In this document: piece after piece, positions 53,081 to 60,989 of the stretch | Numbering within the stretch: the first letter of the stretch is position 1 | Layout of the letters: the number at the start of each line of letters is the position of its first letter | From: Jeotgalibacillus alimentarius | Lineage (GTDB): Bacteria; Bacillota; Bacilli; Bacillales; Jeotgalibacillaceae | Assembly (NCBI RefSeq): GCF_000829445.1 | Contig: NZ_JXRQ01000015.1 | Location: forward strand, 1-64,000 | Direction of reading: 5' to 3' | DNA length: 64,000 nt | Program-made: the position numbers and the translations under genes | The notes under the pieces: model-generated | What the model saw: the letters and a program-made list of their open reading frames with translations, nothing else | Databases searched by the model: none | Told to the model about the DNA's origin: nothing

Positions 53081-54211
53081 TCAGCTTTCATCTCTATAAT
53101 CATCCCTAACTTTTTCAATCGCTTCAAGATGGTCGAAAAAAACATCCGTGAGTTCAGGGTCAAAATGTTTTCCTTTTTCAAATCGTATCAGATTCAATAT
53201 CTTTTCAAGCGGCCATGCATCTTTATAAGGTCTTTTTGAACCCAAAGCATCAAATACATCGGCGAGGGCAACGATTCTTCCATACAGATGTATACTTTCT
53301 CCACTGCGGCCATTGGGATAACCGGAACCATCCCATTTTTCATGATGATCCCTGGCGATCAGTGCTGCTGCCTGAAGTATTTTTCTCTTTGAATTTTTAA
53401 AAATGCTGTATCCTGTTTCTGCATGCTTTTTCATTTGATTAAATTCTATATCGGTCAATTTTCCAGGTTTATTTAATATCGCATCAGGGACTGCAACCTT
53501 CCCGATATCATGCATCGGACTTGCAAGTTCAATTAGCCTGGCTTCTTCCTCAGAAAGTCCGCTGCCCCTGGCAATAATGTATGAATACGCAGCCACCCTT
53601 TTTACATGCTGCCCCGTTTCACGCGAGCGGCTCTCTCCAATGTTTCCCATCGTTAAGATTATTTCTTTCTGGGATTCGATCAGTTCTGAATATAAAATGG
53701 CTTTCTCCATTGATTGGCCTGTGTAAGTGGCGGCGAGGGAAAGGTACGTGATATCTTTTTCAGTGAATACTGGAGGCGAAGTTTGTTTGTTGACGGCCTG
53801 ATATACGCCAATCATCTCCTGATCAGCGTTCCTGATTGGGATGCACAGAATAGATTGTGTGCGATAACCCGTTTTCTGATCTACAGCCGGGTTAAAACGG
53901 CTGTCTTTATACGCATCATGTATTGAAACCACTTCTCCTGAACGATAAGCAGCTCCAACAAGTCCTGACTCTATTGGGATTTTAATTCTGTCCATACCAT
54001 GTGCAATTTTCGTCCAGAGTATCTTATCTTCAGGATCAGCAATCCAGAGTGTACACCGGTCAGCTAATGTTAGTCTTCTTCCCATTTCAGCCATTAATAG
54101 ATGAAGCTGATCCAAATCATTTTCGTGGGCAAGTTTTGATGCAAATTCGAATATAATTTTCAACAACTCTTCTGCAGGGATGTCAAAAGCTGCTTGATGT
54201 TGACTGTCCAT
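53081..54211 (-). CDS. GAF-HD-GYP phosphodiesterase
   Basis: 376 residues from ATG 54211 behind GGGGAT; the ATG at 54244 has no site. GAF domain at about 25-170, then HD-GYP with PMHDIGKVAVPD (about 232-243), and HHEKWDGSGYPNG (289-301), the GYP motif. Full set of metal ligands appears present. HD-GYP enzymes hydrolyse c-di-GMP; some act on other cyclic dinucleotides. First gene of a four-gene operon with the cyclase, receiver and kinase. Confidence 0.9.
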   Translation of the reverse strand: MDSQHQAAFDIPAEELLKIIFEFASKLAHENDLDQLHLLMAEMGRRLTLADRCTLWIADPEDKILWTKIAHGMDRIKIPIESGLVGAAYRSGEVVSIHDAYKDSRFNPAVDQKTGYRTQSILCIPIRNADQEMIGVYQAVNKQTSPPVFTEKDITYLSLAATYTGQSMEKAILYSELIESQKEIILTMGNIGESRSRETGQHVKRVAAYSYIIARGSGLSEEEARLIELASPMHDIGKVAVPDAILNKPGKLTDIEFNQMKKHAETGYSIFKNSKRKILQAAALIARDHHEKWDGSGYPNGRSGESIHLYGRIVALADVFDALGSKRPYKDAWPLEKILNLIRFEKGKHFDPELTDVFFDHLEAIEKVRDDYRDES

Positions 54212-54262
54212 AAGTAAATCCCCTTTTATCTGATAATTTATCATTCGCTTCTTCAGTTCTAT

Positions 54263-54279
54263 GATATATTAAGTATATC
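54263..54279. promoter_or_regulatory. AT-rich dyad between hd-gyp and DUF3307 genes
   Basis: GATATA-N5-TATATC lies in the short divergent promoter region, 52 bases from the HD-GYP start and 41 from the DUF3307 start. It is a possible operator for either gene. Confidence 0.35.
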
Positions 54280-54319
54280 AAATTCGATCATAGAACCATA
54301 GAACTATAAGAGGTGAACA

Positions 54320-54664
54320 ATGACACCATTTTCCTTTCTATTCCTTTCCCATCTTGTTGGTGATTATTTATTTCAGACAAGCTGGATGGCTGCACAGAAA
54401 AAGCATAACTGGACAGCGTTACTTGTTCACTGCACGGTCTATACGTTAACCGTTGCAGCTGCTGCCTTTTTTACATTTGGAGGTCTTTCAGTTATCGCAG
54501 TTATTTTTGTATTTGTTACCCATGTCATCATTGACAAGTTTTTTATCGTTCAATGGTGGATTAAACATGTGATGAAGCCGCCTCAAAGTGAAACGAAGTG
54601 GCTGACGATCATGGCAGACCAGACTTTTCATTTAATTATTCTTGCAATTGCGTTGTTTTTATAA
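54320..54664 (+). CDS. DUF3307 membrane protein
   Basis: A 114-residue protein with three to four membrane helices. LSHLVGDYLFQTSWMAAQK and VTHVIIDKFFIVQWWIKH are the DUF3307 signature (conserved His/Asp). AGAGGTG precedes ATG. The family is often paired with SatD-like proteins, absent here. Function unknown. Confidence 0.8.
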   Translation: MTPFSFLFLSHLVGDYLFQTSWMAAQKKHNWTALLVHCTVYTLTVAAAAFFTFGGLSVIAVIFVFVTHVIIDKFFIVQWWIKHVMKPPQSETKWLTIMADQTFHLIILAIALFL

Positions 54665-54668
54665 GTTT

Positions 54669-54809
54669 GGCTCTGTTAATAATGGCTGTTGATTTCCGCT
54701 CCAGGGGGAACGCTTTCCGCAGGGCGTGCGGTGAGTCTCCTGCTGGAGTCGTCCCCCTTCCGCTCCAATCACCAGCTGTGCTAAAACAATATTGGTCTTT
54801 CACATAGCC
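54669..54809 (-). repeat. MITE-like interspersed repeat, copy 4 (shorter)
   Basis: 141 bp, inverted relative to copy 1, with ends GGCTCTGTTAAT and TTTCACATAGCC. Contains GATTTCCGCTCCAGGGGGAA, CTCCTGCTGGAGTCGTCC and CACCAGCTGTGC, lacking about 55 bp of the core present in copy 1. Confidence 0.75.
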
Positions 54810-54837
54810 ATAAGTTTTAATAGAAACAAACATAAAA

Positions 54838-54866
54838 AACGTTTCTGTCACGAAGACAGAAACGTT
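54838..54866 (-). terminator. terminator of the EAL gene
   Basis: AACGTTTCTGTC/GACAGAAACGTT 12-bp stem, 5-nt loop, followed by TTTTTATG on the minus strand; overlaps the stop codon. Confidence 0.88.
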
Positions 54867-55746
54867 ATGTTTTTGATGATAAATATTTAATTGAGAATTC
54901 TTCAGCAGGGATGGCTTTACTATAATGATGTCCCTGAATGACCTTGCCGCCCGCCTGGATAAAAAGCCGGAGCAGTTCATTTGAATCGACGCCTTCAGCA
55001 ATTGGCACAGCACCGATCTTCTCAGCCATCGTGACAAGTGACTGTACAATCTTGAAAGCATTATTATACGGTGTCATTTTTGTAATAAAAGACCTGTCAA
55101 TTTTCAAAAAGTCCACACTCACTTCCATTAAATGAGCGAGTGTATTATAACCTGTACCAAAATCATCGATCGATACCCTCACACCAATATCTTTCAGCAT
55201 CGATGTCTGGGATACCCAGACTTCCAGATCTGTCGCAATTCTTTCCGTTAATTCGATTGTGATGTCATCAGGATTAATGCTGTACGAATGTGCCAGATGT
55301 GCAACTTCAGTAACAAGTGAACCCTGAACGAAATGATTCCCTGAAATATTTAAAGCAATATTCGTCAGCTGATTCCCTTTCTTTTGCCATCCTGCCTGCT
55401 GCTTGAACAAGTGATGCAGCGTCCATCTTTCAATATCAATAATCTGGCCTGAGTATTCTGCCTGTGGTATAAAGCTGTCAGGATAAAGCAGTCCTCTCTC
55501 CGGATGCTCCCACCTGATTAACGCTTCAGCACCACACAGTTCACCGGTATTTACATTGATTTGGGGCTGGTAATAGAGCTTGAATTCATCCGCCCGCATG
55601 GCTCTTTTAACCTCTTCACTGAATGAAAGCTTCATACTGGAAACAGTAGCACGCTGAAAAGGATTCTTTTTCTTACCCGATTGTTCCTGAGTATTTTTAA
55701 ACCCCTTCACTGCTGTCAATCCTTGTGAAAATTGAGCAACATTCAA
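54865..55746 (-). CDS. EAL-domain c-di-GMP phosphodiesterase
   Basis: 293 residues from TTG 55746, supported by AAGGGGTG; the ATG at 55785 lacks a site. EAL motif in GAEALIRWEHP, then NISGNHF, ELTER, IDDFGTGYNTL, LKIDRSFI and an EGVDS/QGHHYSKAI end, so all metal and catalytic residues appear present although EGVE is EGVD. No membrane helix or partner GGDEF. It likely degrades c-di-GMP, as may the HD-GYP protein 0.7 kb away. Confidence 0.88.
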   Translation of the reverse strand: MNVAQFSQGLTAVKGFKNTQEQSGKKKNPFQRATVSSMKLSFSEEVKRAMRADEFKLYYQPQINVNTGELCGAEALIRWEHPERGLLYPDSFIPQAEYSGQIIDIERWTLHHLFKQQAGWQKKGNQLTNIALNISGNHFVQGSLVTEVAHLAHSYSINPDDITIELTERIATDLEVWVSQTSMLKDIGVRVSIDDFGTGYNTLAHLMEVSVDFLKIDRSFITKMTPYNNAFKIVQSLVTMAEKIGAVPIAEGVDSNELLRLFIQAGGKVIQGHHYSKAIPAEEFSIKYLSSKT

Positions 55747-55871
55747 TTTACAGCACCCCTTCAAATACCATTTAATTGAATTCATTATAACGCACTTTCC
55801 GATTATTTCATACTATTTTATCTGAATTTTTAAATAATATTAAACAGGTCTTTTATACCTGCTCAATTTCA

Positions 55872-56318
55872 TCAGCCAAATTTGTTTTGATGTTCTTTTT
55901 TCATCGCCAGATATTCTTCATCTTCACGGACTGTAATCCACTTTTTCTCAAAGATCGCAGCAGATTCCGCTTTTTCATCATCTATATCACGATCATTGAT
56001 TTCTCCGCTTTTATTATATTTTTTTCCACCTTTATAATTTGCATACCTTCTCGCACGCGTGTAGCCCATCTGCAGAAACTTTCTCGCCATATCCATACCG
56101 ACAAAATCTTCTTTTTCTTTATAATCGAGATATAATTGATAGATTTTTTCTGAGGATTCTTTCGCTATTTCAGGCGTTTTAAATCGCCAGTGAGGAAGGA
56201 TTTCACTTTTATAGGGTTCTACAAGGAGAACACCCTGTTCACCGCGTCCTACTCTGTACAGTTCAGGCTGTTCCCGGAAATCTATCTCATCAAAATCTAA
56301 ATCATAATCAAAAGCCAT
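55872..56318 (-). CDS. DUF4385 protein
   Basis: A 148-residue acidic/basic cytosolic protein. FDYDLDFDEIDFREQPELYR, PHWRFKTPEIAKESSEKIY and GMDMARKFLQMGYTRARRYA are typical of DUF4385. Function unknown. AGGAGG precedes ATG. A GTTACA-N13-GGGTAT element upstream is a possible sigma-B promoter. Confidence 0.82.
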   Translation of the reverse strand: MAFDYDLDFDEIDFREQPELYRVGRGEQGVLLVEPYKSEILPHWRFKTPEIAKESSEKIYQLYLDYKEKEDFVGMDMARKFLQMGYTRARRYANYKGGKKYNKSGEINDRDIDDEKAESAAIFEKKWITVREDEEYLAMKKEHQNKFG

Positions 56319-56343
56319 ATACCATCATCCTCCTTTGTAGACC

Positions 56344-56368
56344 ATACCCGTATGGATGTGTATGTAAC
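56344..56368 (-). promoter_or_regulatory. possible sigma-B promoter of the DUF4385 gene
   Basis: Minus strand GTTACA (56368-56363), 13-nt spacer, GGGTAT (56349-56344). The -10 is perfect, the -35 weak. Confidence 0.35.
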
Positions 56369-56383
56369 GTATTCACAAATGAA

Positions 56384-56417
56384 AAAGAAACTGAAACAAA
56401 TATGCTTCAGTTTCTTT
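56384..56417 (-). terminator. terminator of the YjdJ-like gene
   Basis: AAAGAAACTGAA/TTCAGTTTCTTT 12-bp stem, 10-nt loop, then TTC on the minus strand; 20 bases after the stop. Confidence 0.8.
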
Positions 56418-56437
56418 ATGTGACTCTTTCAATACGA

Positions 56438-56923
56438 TTAAACCTGCTGTTCCTGACCGGGCTTTTGACCCCTGTAATAAAGTGCTGCACAACTGAGTGT
56501 CAGCAGACCTGCTGAAAGTCCGGAATAGAAAAACATGTGTCCTCCCGCAGTCGGCGAAGGATAAACTGCATAGCTTAAAGCAAATAACAGTACAGCTGTC
56601 GTGACCAGAAGTCCTGCAAATAACCTGATACGCTGACGGAACAGCCGGTAAGCAATCAGCAGCAGTAAGTAAAGCCCGCTGAATACCATGATCAATGGCA
56701 GTAAAGGCTGAAACTTTGCAGCATACACAAAATGATCGAGCTGCAGAATCTGACTCTCAGAGGTGATATCTCCATGAATCAATGTTGATAGAGGGGCTGA
56801 GTATTTCCATTCCCACGGATCATTCAAGATACCGCTTCCTTCATACCAGCTGCCTAAAGCTGCTATCATGAATAATGTAAAAACTGCTCCGAATTGTATA
56901 GAAAACCAGCGCAATAATGTCAC
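56438..56923 (-). CDS. YjdJ/DUF4306-like membrane protein
   Basis: A 161-residue protein with four membrane helices; MTLLRWFSIQFGAVFTLFMI, ALGSWYEGSGI and LPLIMVFSGLYLLLLIAY resemble YjdJ (DUF4306) of Bacillus. GTG start. No known function. Monocistronic between two terminators. Confidence 0.55.
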   Translation of the reverse strand: MTLLRWFSIQFGAVFTLFMIAALGSWYEGSGILNDPWEWKYSAPLSTLIHGDITSESQILQLDHFVYAAKFQPLLPLIMVFSGLYLLLLIAYRLFRQRIRLFAGLLVTTAVLLFALSYAVYPSPTAGGHMFFYSGLSAGLLTLSCAALYYRGQKPGQEQQV

Positions 56924-57045
56924 CGCCTTTCGAGAATATCATTATTTTAACTTTAGCATAAGATGACTGGTAGTTTCAGTAAAACCAAAAAAATCCGGGA
57001 ACGACTTTCATCCCCGGATTTTTAATTCTGCTTAATAGCCGTTAT

Positions 57046-57786
57046 TCAATTCCCCCGATTCATAGCAGTGATGCGATAGGTCAGATCAACATCTGCTTCT
57101 ATCGCTAATTCTTTTTCTTCAGACAGTGGAAAAACTCTGCATGTGAAAACTGCTTCTCCGTCATTAATAAAAATTTCTGCAATACTATGATCAACGATGA
57201 CTTCGATTTTTCTTAAACCTTCATTAAGTGTGACTTCTCTTGATGTACCGAACTGTGGTTCAGTTACGTGGTGCATGCGTGAGCGATCTATGCTTACTTT
57301 CTTTGAAGCATGATCAAAAGTAAGATTAAGGGATTCTTCTGCAGAATGGAACAGCTTTAGTTTTGTATCAGCTGAACCCGCTAAATCAAGTTCCCCTCGC
57401 CATGCTTTTATCGTGCTCAGATCAATCTCAGATTTACTAGATGACATGTCTCCTGCAGCTATCTTTGAGCCATTCAGCAGATCGAGTGAACAGTCAGGAC
57501 GCTGCAGGAGCCTGTTGCCTTTCCGAACAAGCTCGCGCGGCAATGTCAGGCAGTGTGCCCATTTATTTTCATCTGTCGGAAAGTCCACTTCTCCTACGCC
57601 TGCCCAGCCATATAAGAGACGCTTTCCTCCAGCTTCAAAGCTTTGCGGTGCATAGAAATCAAACCCTTTATCAAGCTCATGGTACTCATCTACCTGGAAA
57701 GTGAGGCTGTCTGTATTAAGCACCCCCGCCACATAGGTTGTATTAAATACATTATGGAACGCTAAAACAACATTGACCTTTAACAA
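57046..57786 (-). pseudogene. truncated GH32 sucrose-6-phosphate hydrolase / levanase-type gene
   Basis: About 236 residues match the C-terminal half of a GH32 enzyme: LTFQVDEYHELDKGFDFYAP, then GKRLLYGWAGVGEVDFPTDE, AHCLTLPRELVRKG and a beta-sandwich tail with EIFINDGEAVFTCR. The N-terminal propeller half, with the WMNDPNG nucleophile and RDP stabiliser, is absent, so it should be inactive. The first ~10 codons are not GH32 but translate the end of the interspersed repeat, so the break is at a repeat end. Family usual length ~480. Confidence 0.85.
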
Positions 57787-57792
57787 AGCTTT
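57761..57792 (-). repeat. repeat end fragment at the GH32 truncation junction
   Basis: Minus strand GCTTTGTTAAAGGTCAATG followed by TTGTTTTAGC matches the left ends of copies 1 and 4. It marks the point where the GH32 5' half is lost. Confidence 0.7.
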
Positions 57793-57802
57793 CCCGTTAA
57801 AA

Positions 57803-57833
57803 AACCTCTTCAGCTTTCTCAGCTGAAGAGGTT
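57803..57833 (-). terminator. terminator of the SOD-like gene
   Basis: AACCTCTTCAGCT/AGCTGAAGAGGTT 13-bp stem, 5-nt loop, then a T run on the minus strand. Confidence 0.88.
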
Positions 57834-57836
57834 TTT

Positions 57837-58385
57837 CTATCCTTTCATTTCACCACAGGCAATACGCGCTCCGGCATTTCCAGCCGGGTCTGTCTGATAA
57901 TCGTCAGCCTGTTCGTGAATCACAATCGCACTACCGTCTTCATCAAGCAAAGATTTCGCGCTGCCTTTTTGAAGCGTCACTTTTTCGACTGTCAGTTCCA
58001 GATTGATTGTCCCATCTTCGTCCACCATCAGATTTGGCAAATCGCCTGCATGATAACCTTTTGGATTCTCGAAGCCATGCTGCTTATGTTCAGGGTTAAA
58101 ATGACTGCCCGCCGATTCAAAATCTGGCGGTGTGCACTTGCCGGTTTCATGAATATGAACCGCTTTTTCACCAGGTTCCAGCCCCTTTAAGGACAGCTGG
58201 ATCAGCACTCCATCATCTTTTTCCCTGAAAGTGGCTGAGCCAATGTTTTCACCATTTGCATGTATGACCTCAGATTCGATAACCGGCAAAGCGCTTGCCG
58301 GAATACTGCTTTCATTCAGCAGCTGACAGCCGCCAAGTCCCGCAGCAGCTATACTGATGATCAGACCAATCGTATAAAATTTCAT
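57837..58385 (-). CDS. Cu/Zn superoxide dismutase-like lipoprotein
   Basis: 182 residues from ATG 58385, which has AGGAGG ten bases upstream. Lipobox near the N terminus (AAAGLGGC), so it is a lipid-anchored extracellular protein. SodC fold marks: [25 protein letters not shown], ending [10 protein letters not shown], giving copper/zinc histidines and disulfide cysteines. Similar to Bacillus YojM, whose activity is debated because a ligand can be missing; the ligands visible here look largely intact. Confidence 0.85.
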   Translation of the reverse strand: MKFYTIGLIISIAAAGLGGCQLLNESSIPASALPVIESEVIHANGENIGSATFREKDDGVLIQLSLKGLEPGEKAVHIHETGKCTPPDFESAGSHFNPEHKQHGFENPKGYHAGDLPNLMVDEDGTINLELTVEKVTLQKGSAKSLLDEDGSAIVIHEQADDYQTDPAGNAGARIACGEMKG

Positions 58386-58441
58386 CCAGTCAGAACCTCC
58401 TATTCTATTCAATAGGCTGTCCTGATTTCAGTAAAATTAAA

Positions 58442-59365
58442 CTACCTTCTTGCCATTGACATTAACGTAAATCCAATATTCGCAGGTCTTTCAGCTAACC
58501 GCTTCATAAAATAGGTATACCAGTCTTTACCGAATGGTACATACACAACCATATTCCAGCCCTCATCAGCCAGCTCTTTCTGCTTTTCCTCCCTCATGCC
58601 CTGAAGCATCTGGAATTCAAATTGATCTTTTGATAGCTGATGCTTTTTCACAAGGTCCTTTACGAAATCAATCATATCGTTATCATGAGTAGCTACCTGT
58701 GTGTAATTTCCTTTTAAAAGATTCGTTTTCACAAGTTCTTTGTAATTTTCATCTACTCTTTTTTTGTTATTAATATCTACATCTTTGTTTTCAATATAAG
58801 CACCCTTCACAAAGCGGATGACAGGTGAGAAACGGTCCAGCCTTCTCACATCTGTCTCTGTTCTATACAGATTAGCCTGGAGCGCGATCCCTATGTTATC
58901 GTGATTTTCACGCAGGATCTCAAAGACAGAGATAATATCTTCACAATTTTTATATTCCTCCATATTGATCGTCACGAAGACATCGTATTTTTTTGCTTCA
59001 GTTAAAATATCATTCATATTCTGAATAGCTGTTTCTTTACCTGTTTCAAGTCCGACGCTGAAAAGCTTCAGTGAAATTTGAGCATTTAATTGTTCGTCTC
59101 TGATGGCGTGAATTGCTTTATAGCAGTTATCCACGTATTTCTTTGTATCCTCTTCATTTCCCACAAATTCACCCAGGCAATCGATCGTTGCGCCAATCCC
59201 ATTCTGATTGAGCTTCTTCATCTGCTTCACCATATCCTTTGTCTTCTCGCCACCAACAAAATGGGAGCCGCCAAGCTCCATCCCTACACTTCTCGATATA
59301 TTTATAAGCAACTGATTATAAGCCAGCGTTAAGAAAAACTTATTCAATGCATTTGCAACAATCAT
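58442..59365 (-). CDS. putB: proline dehydrogenase (monofunctional)
   Basis: A 307-residue FAD enzyme turning proline into pyrroline-5-carboxylate. Seen: GATIDCLGEFVGNEED, QISLKLFSVGLE, the IRFVKGAYIENKD and YTQVATHDNDMI segments, and YVPFGKDWYTYFMKRLAERPAN at the C terminus, which holds the substrate arginines. AAAGGAGG precedes ATG. No P5C dehydrogenase gene is next to it, though glutamate dehydrogenase is about 3 kb away. Confidence 0.92.
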   Translation of the reverse strand: MIVANALNKFFLTLAYNQLLINISRSVGMELGGSHFVGGEKTKDMVKQMKKLNQNGIGATIDCLGEFVGNEEDTKKYVDNCYKAIHAIRDEQLNAQISLKLFSVGLETGKETAIQNMNDILTEAKKYDVFVTINMEEYKNCEDIISVFEILRENHDNIGIALQANLYRTETDVRRLDRFSPVIRFVKGAYIENKDVDINNKKRVDENYKELVKTNLLKGNYTQVATHDNDMIDFVKDLVKKHQLSKDQFEFQMLQGMREEKQKELADEGWNMVVYVPFGKDWYTYFMKRLAERPANIGFTLMSMARR

Positions 59366-59401
59366 GATAAATCCTCCTTTAGTTGATCCAGTTCCTTACT
59401 A

Positions 59402-59426
59402 ATTCCCCAATCCAACTTTTAAAAAC
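59402..59426 (-). promoter_or_regulatory. possible sigma-B promoter of putB
   Basis: Minus strand GTTTTT (59426-59421), 13-nt spacer, GGGAAT (59407-59402), about 20 bases before the ribosome site. Confidence 0.45.
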
Positions 59427-59504
59427 AACAGGCTAAGAAATTTTCCTTTGCCGGCACCGCATGTTAAAATAGGGTTTGGACAAAACACTAAAGGAGTGCT
59501 ACTC

Positions 59505-59939
59505 ATGGCTAAAACTGGTTATATCGATTTAACAAATGGACATAAAATTTCTTTTGAACTTTATCCGGAAGAAGCGCCGGGCACAGTTGAAAACTTTGAA
59601 AAGCTTGCAAACGAAGGATTCTACGATGGTCTTAACTTCCACCGTGTCATCCCAGGTTTCGTAAGTCAGGGCGGATGCCCGAACAAAAACGGTACAGGCG
59701 GCCCTGGTTACACAATCAAATGTGAAACAGAAGGCAACCCTCACCGTCATCAGCCAGGTTCATTATCAATGGCTCACGCTGGTAAAGACACTGGCGGCAG
59801 CCAATTCTTCATCGTACACGAAGCACAGCCTCACCTAGACGGCGTACACACAGTGTTCGGTAAAGTAACAGAAGGTCTTGAGCATGCACAAGGCATGGAA
59901 CAGGGCGCTGGCATTAACGAAATCCGTATTAACGGCTAA
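59505..59939 (+). CDS. ppiB: cyclophilin-type peptidyl-prolyl isomerase
   Basis: 144 residues from ATG 59505 behind AAAGGAG; a longer frame is not supported. Active-site Arg and Phe in [33 protein letters not shown], and [12 protein letters not shown]. Cytosolic folding catalyst. Codon use looks highly optimised, as for an abundant protein. Ends at a strong terminator. Confidence 0.95.
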   Translation: MAKTGYIDLTNGHKISFELYPEEAPGTVENFEKLANEGFYDGLNFHRVIPGFVSQGGCPNKNGTGGPGYTIKCETEGNPHRHQPGSLSMAHAGKDTGGSQFFIVHEAQPHLDGVHTVFGKVTEGLEHAQGMEQGAGINEIRING

Positions 59940-59947
59940 TCAAAAAA

Positions 59948-59978
59948 CAGCTTTGGGGCGCACCCAAAGCTGTTTTTT
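59948..59978 (+). terminator. terminator of ppiB
   Basis: CAGCTTTGGG/CCCAAAGCTG stem, 5-nt loop, TTTTTT. Bidirectional: also ends the small-protein operon. Confidence 0.9.
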
Positions 59979-59981
59979 GAT

Positions 59982-60095
59982 TCAATCTGTATTGGTCAAC
60001 CAATAGACCAGAATCATAAATAGAATCATTAAAATACCAGCCACAATATAGAAACCGTCAGGCACGTATTCTCCGCCAAAAAAGCTGAATAACAA
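59982..60095 (-). CDS. 37-residue single-pass membrane protein, unannotated small gene
   Basis: Minus strand frame from TTG 60095 with AAGGAG seven bases upstream. The product has GGEYVPDGFYIVAG then ILMILFMILVYWL as one hydrophobic helix, ending TNTD. It starts 11 bases after the stop of the upstream DUF1648 gene and stops just before the terminator, as expected for a real operon member. No family recognised. Confidence 0.65.
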   Translation of the reverse strand: MLFSFFGGEYVPDGFYIVAGILMILFMILVYWLTNTD

Positions 60096-60106
60096 ATGAT
60101 CACTCC

Positions 60107-60607
60107 TTAATTCCTGAATGACTTAAAAACAAACCATCCCATTGCCCCAAATAACAGGATAAGAAATGCCGTCATCACACCGGGTGTCAAATTAACGCTT
60201 TCCTCACTTCCGATCAATGTCAATTCATATGTGATATAAGCAAATAATAACACGCAGAGGTTTTTAATCACATTCATCATCAATACACCATTTAAATATT
60301 GTTTTTCTGCGTTTTCTTCAGTAATTTTTGCCAGATAGTTATAGGTGTGCGGGATTCTCTCAAGTGCAGTCATCCCGCCCCACATGATAAAACCTATGAC
60401 CGGAAGCAGAATGGCTGTCCATTTCCCGCCGAACCCATCAGCCTCACCGGAAGCATTAAAATGAATTGGTATCGTATCTGCGAGATCTCCCCACGACATT
60501 GCCAGATACACAGAAGCTGCAATCAGCAGAATCAATGAAATCAAACTCAGACATTTCGCCCACAAAGGTACATGTACTTTTATAACCGGTCTGTCAGAAT
60601 GAAGCAT
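60107..60607 (-). CDS. DUF1648 membrane protein
   Basis: 166 residues from ATG 60607 behind GGGAGG. Four membrane helices; the DUF1648 motif is LADTIPIHFNASGEADGFGGKW (about 48-69, histidine and Gly-rich loop). Related to the N-terminal part of SdpI-type immunity proteins, but too short to claim that role. Followed by the 37-residue membrane gene. Confidence 0.82.
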   Translation of the reverse strand: MLHSDRPVIKVHVPLWAKCLSLISLILLIAASVYLAMSWGDLADTIPIHFNASGEADGFGGKWTAILLPVIGFIMWGGMTALERIPHTYNYLAKITEENAEKQYLNGVLMMNVIKNLCVLLFAYITYELTLIGSEESVNLTPGVMTAFLILLFGAMGWFVFKSFRN

Positions 60608-60989
60608 ATGTATTCCTCCCAAGAAAGCTCTTTCCTTATATACGAATGAACTACCTGAATGTTCCCCGTTTACAACAGAACACCCTACGACTTAAAAAAC
60701 ACTTCGATTATCAAATTTTTTTACAGTCAAATCATTCTTTTATTCATTAATACGTCCCATTTTCCCAAGAAATTTATATCTATTTACCAGGATTCAGGTG
60801 ATTTAATGTTGCCGCACCATTCATTTTTGGATAAAAATACATATAAAAAGGTTCATATGATCATATTCTAATGTTATTATACCCTCTATCAGTATATGAA
60901 TCTCAGAAAATTTTCCCGATAACCAAACCCGGTATCCTTTGATAGGATGAAGTTGTTCACAAAATATTTCGAAAAAGGGAGTCGGGAAA
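60608..60989. other. AT-rich intergenic region
   Basis: About 380 bases with no credible ORF. It must contain the promoters of the DUF1648 gene (leftward) and the subtilase (rightward). TTGATA-N17-AAATAT near 60938-60966 is a weak candidate for the latter. I see no terminator or repeat. Confidence 0.45.

Noticed and set aside
60659-60871. 70-codon plus-strand frame in the gap before the subtilase
   Set aside because: AT-rich, no ribosome site and composition unlike coding sequence in this window.
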